A stretch of 25,535 nucleotides of DNA from Eubacterium sp. (GTDB taxonomy: Bacteria > Bacillota > Clostridia > Oscillospirales > Acutalibacteraceae): contig JAILGO010000052.1 of NCBI GenBank assembly GCA_024696725.1, forward strand, positions 1-25,535. Reading direction: 5' to 3'. Below are positions 22,422 to 25,535 of this stretch, piece after piece; position 1 is the stretch's first letter, and each line of letters opens with the position of its first letter. Position numbers and translations under genes: made by a program. The notes beneath the pieces were generated by a model, which was not told the origin of the DNA, made no database searches, and was given only the letters and a program-made list of their open reading frames with translations.

Positions 22422-23075
22422 ATGAATTATAAAGTAATCGACAGAGAAGCGTATTACCGCAGCGGAGCATACCGTCGCTTTACCGAGGACTGCAGGTGTT
22501 CCGTTTCCATGACGGCACGGATTGACGTTACCCGGCTTGCCGAATACTCAAAGAAAACGGACTCGAAATTCTATATAAATTTCCTTTATATTCTGTCAAA
22601 GGTATTGAACTCCCGCGACGACTATAAAATGGATTATTGGTATAATACCGATAAATTAGTCTGCTACGACGTTATTAATCCTACGCATTACGTTTTCCAC
22701 GAGGATACCCAAACCTGCACGCCCGTTTACTCCGAATACTGCGAGGATTACGATACCTTTTATAAGAACGCCCTGAGGGATACCGAAAAAGCAAAAGAAA
22801 CGCGGGAATTCGGTCTTGACGACGAGAATCATCCGAACTGGTTCGACGCTTCCTATATTTCATGGCTCTCGTATGATTCGCTTAACGTAGAGCTTCCCGA
22901 CGGATACTTGTATTTTCCGCCTATTGTGACCTGGGGAAAATACCGCAAAGAGGGCGAAAATCTTATGATGCCCGTCACCGTACGACTGAATCACGCGATA
23001 GCCGACGGCTTTCTTGTCGCCAACGTATTCCGCCTTCTTGAGCAGGAAATCAAAGCCTTTACAGGCGTTTCATAA
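22422..23075 (+). CDS. Chloramphenicol-acetyltransferase-fold acyltransferase
   Basis: A 217-residue protein of the trimeric CAT family, with normal length and N-terminal pattern (ARIDVTRLAEYSKK; FYINFLYILSKVLN). The catalytic motif HHxxxDG is present as NHAIADGF, keeping the catalytic His (H191) and the Asp of DG. The first His is Asn, as in many chromosomal homologues. I start at ATG 22422, 8 nt after GGAG; the GTG at 22413 lies within that site. Family members acetylate chloramphenicol or unknown acceptors. Location beside an esterase on a chromosome argues for a housekeeping acyl acceptor rather than drug resistance, but this is not settled. Confidence 0.9.
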   Translation: MNYKVIDREAYYRSGAYRRFTEDCRCSVSMTARIDVTRLAEYSKKTDSKFYINFLYILSKVLNSRDDYKMDYWYNTDKLVCYDVINPTHYVFHEDTQTCTPVYSEYCEDYDTFYKNALRDTEKAKETREFGLDDENHPNWFDASYISWLSYDSLNVELPDGYLYFPPIVTWGKYRKEGENLMMPVTVRLNHAIADGFLVANVFRLLEQEIKAFTGVS

Positions 23076-23090
23076 ACATATCGCGATAAT

Positions 23091-23121
23091 AAAAAGCGGA
23101 TGACCTTTCATCCGCTTTTTT
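23091..23121. terminator. Bidirectional terminator between CAT-like and TIGR04076 genes
   Basis: AAAAAGCGGATGA (23091-23103) / TCATCCGCTTTTT (23108-23120) with a CCTT loop. It lies between two convergent genes. Confidence 0.92.
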
Positions 23122-23130
23122 GTGCGCCGT

Positions 23131-23433
23131 TTATTCTATAGTTTCGATAAGAAAGCTTACGGGACGGAACCCGTCGTTACAGGAAAGCATAGCGCTTTTC
23201 GGGTTTTTCATCCAGCCGTCGTAAAAGTTCTCTCCGCCGTGGGCAAGAGTCATAACAAACGGCGAAAGGCTCTCCCACGCGCTTTCGCAAAAGCCGTCGG
23301 GACGCCTTGCGTCCTTTGAAATAAATATATCGCCGATGTTCATATCGCACGCGTGCTCAATCGGGTTTTCGTATTTTTTAATGAGGTCGTCGTGTACCGT
23401 CCGCCTCATAACCGTAATTCTTACGTTATTCAT
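23131..23433 (-). CDS. TIGR04076-family small protein of unknown function
   Basis: A 100-residue soluble protein. Its pattern matches the TIGR04076 family: a short beta start (VRITVMRR), CDMNIGDIF, a Gly-Phe-Cys-x3-Trp segment (DGFCESAWESLSPFV), an ALxxGG-like turn (LAHGGENF), and a C-terminal CNDGFRPVSFLIE. Three cysteines are spaced as in the family and could bind a metal or form disulfides. AAAGGAGAG lies before the ATG. It follows the hydroxyacid dehydrogenase by 46 bp on the same strand and may share its message. The function is not known for the family. Confidence 0.85.
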   Translation of the reverse strand: MNNVRITVMRRTVHDDLIKKYENPIEHACDMNIGDIFISKDARRPDGFCESAWESLSPFVMTLAHGGENFYDGWMKNPKSAMLSCNDGFRPVSFLIETIE

Positions 23434-23479
23434 AACGTTCTCTCTCCTTTGTATAACCGTTCGGAATTAAGTCCTGTTG

Positions 23480-24415
23480 TTATACAAGATATTTTTTGTC
23501 GATTGTGCTGTTAAAATAGTTAATGATATTTTCAGCGGCGAGATTGTTCATTTCAATAAAATTGTTCTTCGTAAACGGTGCGGTGTGCGGCGTTAAAAGG
23601 ATATTGTCAACTCCGCGCAACACGGAATCGGTACACGGCTCCTTTTCAAAAACGTCAACAGCAGCGCCTTTTATTATGCCGCTTTCTACCGCGTTTTTAA
23701 GCGCCTCGGCGTCGACTGTTCCCGAGCGCGCAACGTTTATCAGAACTGCGGTGCTTTTCATTTCTTTAAGCGCGTTTTCATCAATAAGTCCTCTCGTTTC
23801 CTCCGTCAGCGGAAGCGCAAGAACGACGTAATCGCTCTGTTTTAAAAGCTCGTCTAAAGGTGTAAACGCGTAGCTGAGTGCGGGCTTCGGAGTTTTACAG
23901 TAATACATAACGCTCATACCGAAGGCTTCCGCCTTCTTTGCAAGCGCCTGTCCGATTTCACCGAAGCCGATAATTCCGAGGCGCTTTTTGTCCGTTCCCT
24001 CGGTCATAATCCTGTTCCATCTGCCCTGCTGCATATCGCCGTTAAGGGCGTGAATCTGTCTTGCAAAGTAAAGGATATACGCCATTACCTGCTCGGAAAC
24101 TGCGTTTCCTACCGCGCCGACGGTTCTCGCAAGCGCAATATTTAAGTCGCGGCACGCCGCTGAGTCAATGTAATCGTATCCGACTCCTCTTACCGAAACG
24201 AGCTTCAGCCTTCCGCATTTTTCAAGCAGCTGCCTGCTCATAGGCTCAAAGGCGTTGATTACCGCGTCGGCGTCGCGTATCTCGTTAAAATAATCGGTTT
24301 CAGACGATATATTCTTATCCGTTATATCTAAAACCTCAAAGCCGTTTGCACGCAAAAGCTCCGCAGCGTTACATCCATCGAAGAAAAAATTGCGCGCCGA
24401 AATAACTACCTTCAT
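23480..24415 (-). CDS. D-2-hydroxyacid dehydrogenase (PGDH/GHPR-like)
   Basis: A 311-residue NAD(P)-dependent D-isomer-specific 2-hydroxyacid dehydrogenase that interconverts 2-oxoacids and D-2-hydroxyacids. The nucleotide fold has G150-F-G-E-I-G155. The catalytic residues are R230 (VARSG), E259 (FEKEP) and H277 (TPHTAP). The second strand ends in YYCKTPKP without the Asp that favours NAD; a Lys/Thr there resembles NADPH-preferring glyoxylate/hydroxypyruvate reductases. No ACT regulatory domain is present, so it is not a full-length SerA. The Shine-Dalgarno is AAGGTGG (24420-24426). An inverted repeat sits just upstream in the leader. Confidence 0.92.
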   Translation of the reverse strand: MKVVISARNFFFDGCNAAELLRANGFEVLDITDKNISSETDYFNEIRDADAVINAFEPMSRQLLEKCGRLKLVSVRGVGYDYIDSAACRDLNIALARTVGAVGNAVSEQVMAYILYFARQIHALNGDMQQGRWNRIMTEGTDKKRLGIIGFGEIGQALAKKAEAFGMSVMYYCKTPKPALSYAFTPLDELLKQSDYVVLALPLTEETRGLIDENALKEMKSTAVLINVARSGTVDAEALKNAVESGIIKGAAVDVFEKEPCTDSVLRGVDNILLTPHTAPFTKNNFIEMNNLAAENIINYFNSTIDKKYLV

Positions 24416-24431
24416 AAAACCACCTTACAAA

Positions 24432-24467
24432 CAAAACGCAAAGCCGACCTTCCGACATTGCGTTTTG
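24432..24467 (-). repeat. 10-bp inverted repeat in the dehydrogenase leader
   Basis: CAAAACGCAA (24432-24441) and TTGCGTTTTG (24458-24467) are perfect inverted repeats around 16 bases. They end 5 nt upstream of the dehydrogenase ribosome-binding site. No long U-run follows, so it is not a standard terminator. It could be an operator or a leader hairpin. A TATAAT on the minus strand at 24509-24514 is a possible -10 upstream, but its -35 is poor. Confidence 0.45.
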
Positions 24468-24684
24468 CTGTCAATTAATTATTCCCGCTCATAGAAATTC
24501 GCTTGATTATTATAGTAAAATCTTTAAGTGTAAAGTTTTTACTGTAATTTTTTGCACCTGTTTTACACACTTTTTCTCTTTTTCAAACTTTTCAGAGTCA
24601 AAACAGCGTCACGGATTTGGAAAGTTAGTTCGTTTATCATTTGTACAGTCATATTATATCACAAACCAATCGAAAACACAAGAT

Positions 24685-24931
24685 ATGAACCTATTAGAAA
24701 CAGACAATAAAGATTTAGAATCAGCATATAAAAGTAAGCATTTTACCTTTGATGATAACAGTATTAACAATCCAATTGCCGATGACTTGAAAGAATGGAA
24801 GAGAAAAGCAATTCAACTCAAGAATAGCGATATCACCTTTAATGAGTATATGGAATGGAAGCTCCGCAGCAGAAGAAACACACGAGGAACTCAAAAAGCT
24901 TCGTGAGAAGAGAAAAGCAGATAATAAATAA
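24685..24931 (+). pseudogene. Frameshifted small gene of unknown function
   Basis: The frame opened at ATG 24685 codes for 73 residues (ending WKLRSRRNTRGTQKAS). It looks authentic up to DITFNEYMEW, after which it turns basic and unnatural. The neighbouring frame, from about 24855 to a TAA at 24929-24931, reads GSSAAEETHEELKKLREKRK, a natural charged helix, and a terminator follows 6 bp later. A tandem ATGGA ATGGA (24850-24859) sits at the junction; a third copy would join the two frames exactly into a protein of about 83 residues. The gene is AT-rich compared with its neighbours and has no good Shine-Dalgarno, so its 5' end may also be missing. The family was not recognised. It may be a remnant from a mobile element. 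Confidence 0.5.
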
Positions 24932-24937
24932 AGACTT

Positions 24938-24967
24938 ATCCTCTGTCATTGGCAGAGGATTTTGTTT
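24938..24967 (+). terminator. Terminator after the frameshifted gene
   Basis: ATCCTCTG (24938-24945) / CAGAGGAT (24953-24960) with a 7-nt loop, then TTTGTTT. Its position right behind the TAA at 24929-24931 supports that frame as the original 3' end. Confidence 0.75.
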
Positions 24968-24976
24968 GAGGCTTCA

Positions 24977-25000
24977 TTCAACCGTTGGTTGAAAGTTTTT
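24977..25000. repeat. Short palindrome TTCAACC-GTT-GGTTGAA
   Basis: A 7-bp perfect inverted repeat (24977-24983 / 24987-24993) with a 3-nt loop, followed by AGTTTTT. It could be a second weak terminator or an operator upstream of the XRE gene. Confidence 0.4.
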
Positions 25001-25014
25001 CAAGAATCGGGTTA

Positions 25015-25043
25015 TTGCGTTCAAAGCTGATATGCGTTAAGAT
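25015..25043 (+). promoter_or_regulatory. Candidate promoter of the terminal XRE gene
   Basis: TTGCGT (25015-25020), a 17-bp spacer and TAAGAT (25038-25043), 40 bp before the ATG. The match is moderate. A nearer TATAAT at 25065-25070 is too close to the start to leave room for the ribosome-binding site. Confidence 0.35.
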
Positions 25044-25083
25044 GAAATCAGACGGTACCGCCAATATAATTTGAGGTGATAAA

Positions 25084-25535
25084 ATGAATATTTATTTCAG
25101 CGAAAACATTAAACGCTTGCGCAAGGAGCGTGAGTTAACGCAGGAGGCGCTTGCCGATTTCCTCGGCGTTTCTTTTCAGGCAGTCAGCAAATGGGAACGC
25201 GGCGAAAGTTATCCGGATATTGAAATGTTGCCAGAAATTGCGGTATATTTCGGCGTTTCCGTGGATGAATTGCTCGGCGTTAACCGTGCTCAAAACGAAC
25301 AAGAAATACTCAGCATAATTGAAGAATATGACAATCTTACGGATTCCGCAACAAAGCACGAAATCATTATGGATGCAAAGGAAAAGTACCCAAATGATTT
25401 CCGTATTCAACTGCGGTATATGGCAGATTTGGCGTTTCGGAACAACGGCAGGGATTTCAAAGAGCAGTTACCGAAAATCAAGGCAATTTATACTAATATT
25501 CAGAACAACTGCCGGATTGATACAATCCGTATATG
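25084..25535 (+). CDS. XRE-family transcriptional regulator (3' end beyond the window)
   Basis: An open frame runs from ATG 25084 to the window edge (150 complete codons, no stop). The Shine-Dalgarno GAGGTGAT lies 4 nt before the ATG. Residues 5-62 are a Cro/C1-type HTH (IKRLRKERELTQEALADFLG, then FQAVSKWERGESYPDIEMLP and FGVSVDELLG). The rest (IIEEYDNLTDSATKHEIIMDA..., helical, from about residue 75) looks like the C-terminal helical-repeat part common in Firmicutes regulators of this type. It is different from the zinc-ribbon XRE protein at the other end of the window. The target is unknown. Confidence 0.88.
   Translation, partial: MNIYFSENIKRLRKERELTQEALADFLGVSFQAVSKWERGESYPDIEMLPEIAVYFGVSVDELLGVNRAQNEQEILSIIEEYDNLTDSATKHEIIMDAKEKYPNDFRIQLRYMADLAFRNNGRDFKEQLPKIKAIYTNIQNNCRIDTIRI

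Larger units (their letters stand above)
24416..25083. other. AT-rich region without an intact gene
   Basis: This 668-bp gap is clearly richer in A+T than the rest of the window. Apart from the leader inverted repeat, the frameshifted gene, its terminator and the small palindrome, I see nothing else in it. It has no transposase fragment, no target-site duplication that I can recognise, and no tRNA. Confidence 0.6.

Noticed and set aside
22422..23075. Acquired chloramphenicol-resistance gene
   Set aside because: The CAT fold is clear, but composition matches the neighbours and no mobile element is near; drug activity cannot be claimed.
25065..25070. TATAAT as the -10 of the terminal XRE gene
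   Set aside because: It ends 13 nt before the ATG, so transcription would begin inside the ribosome-binding site.

Overview
The window looks like chromosome from an anaerobic Gram-positive bacterium of the class Clostridia, probably a gut-type Oscillospirales/Ruminococcus relative. The evidence is moderate GC with strong use of codons such as GGC, AAG and CTT, purine-rich Shine-Dalgarno sequences, TTGACA/TATAAT-like promoters, a YmdB homologue, and a surface-protein tail of the kind common in Ruminococcus. Assignment below order level cannot be made from this sequence alone. No rRNA, tRNA, CRISPR array or intact mobile element was seen.

Layout. (1) 2-190: 3' end of a secreted Ig-like surface protein, closed by a bidirectional terminator. 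(2) 228-4385, minus strand: a polyprenyl-phosphate glycosyltransferase (GT2), a GH31 alpha-glycosidase and an XRE regulator with a zinc ribbon. (3) 4542-8829, plus strand: a tightly overlapping operon of a YmdB-type phosphodiesterase, an orphan peptide-binding lipoprotein and RecG. It is divergent from (2), and an 8-bp inverted repeat lies across the two facing -35 boxes. (4) 12392-8861, minus strand: a three-gene ATGA-overlapping operon of a short-chain dehydrogenase, an old-yellow-enzyme/2,4-dienoyl-CoA-reductase-like flavoprotein and an HD-domain hydrolase. It has a near-consensus promoter and a perfect palindrome in the leader. (5) 12514-14443, plus: a MATE transporter that looks leaderless, and a HAD phosphatase. 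(6) 14515-17770, plus: RlmB and a large protein that is recognisably a P1B-type ATPase without its phosphorylation and hinge motifs. (7) 17957-21314, plus: an Lrp/AsnC regulator and the three subunits of a proton-translocating NAD(P) transhydrogenase. (8) 21451-23075, plus: an HSL-type esterase and a chloramphenicol-acetyltransferase-fold protein. (9) 24415-23131, minus: a D-2-hydroxyacid dehydrogenase and a TIGR04076-type small protein. (10) 24416-25083: an AT-rich stretch holding a frameshifted small gene with its own terminator. (11) 25084 to the end: the start of an XRE regulator.

Most genes are ordinary housekeeping or metabolic genes. I saw no defence or mobile system. Two protein-level anomalies stand out. 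In the transhydrogenase beta subunit, the Lys-Arg-Ser that holds the NADP 2'-phosphate is replaced, without gaps, by Asn-Phe-Asp, so its cofactor use may be non-canonical. The 824-residue protein keeps the whole P-type ATPase layout but has Glu546-Ala-Ala-Asp-Leu where DKTGT should be. It also carries an acidic N-terminal tail of about 275 residues, which suggests a non-pumping regulatory or sensor protein. Secondary interest lies in the reductase operon with its palindromic operator candidate and unusual Fe-S cysteine spacing.
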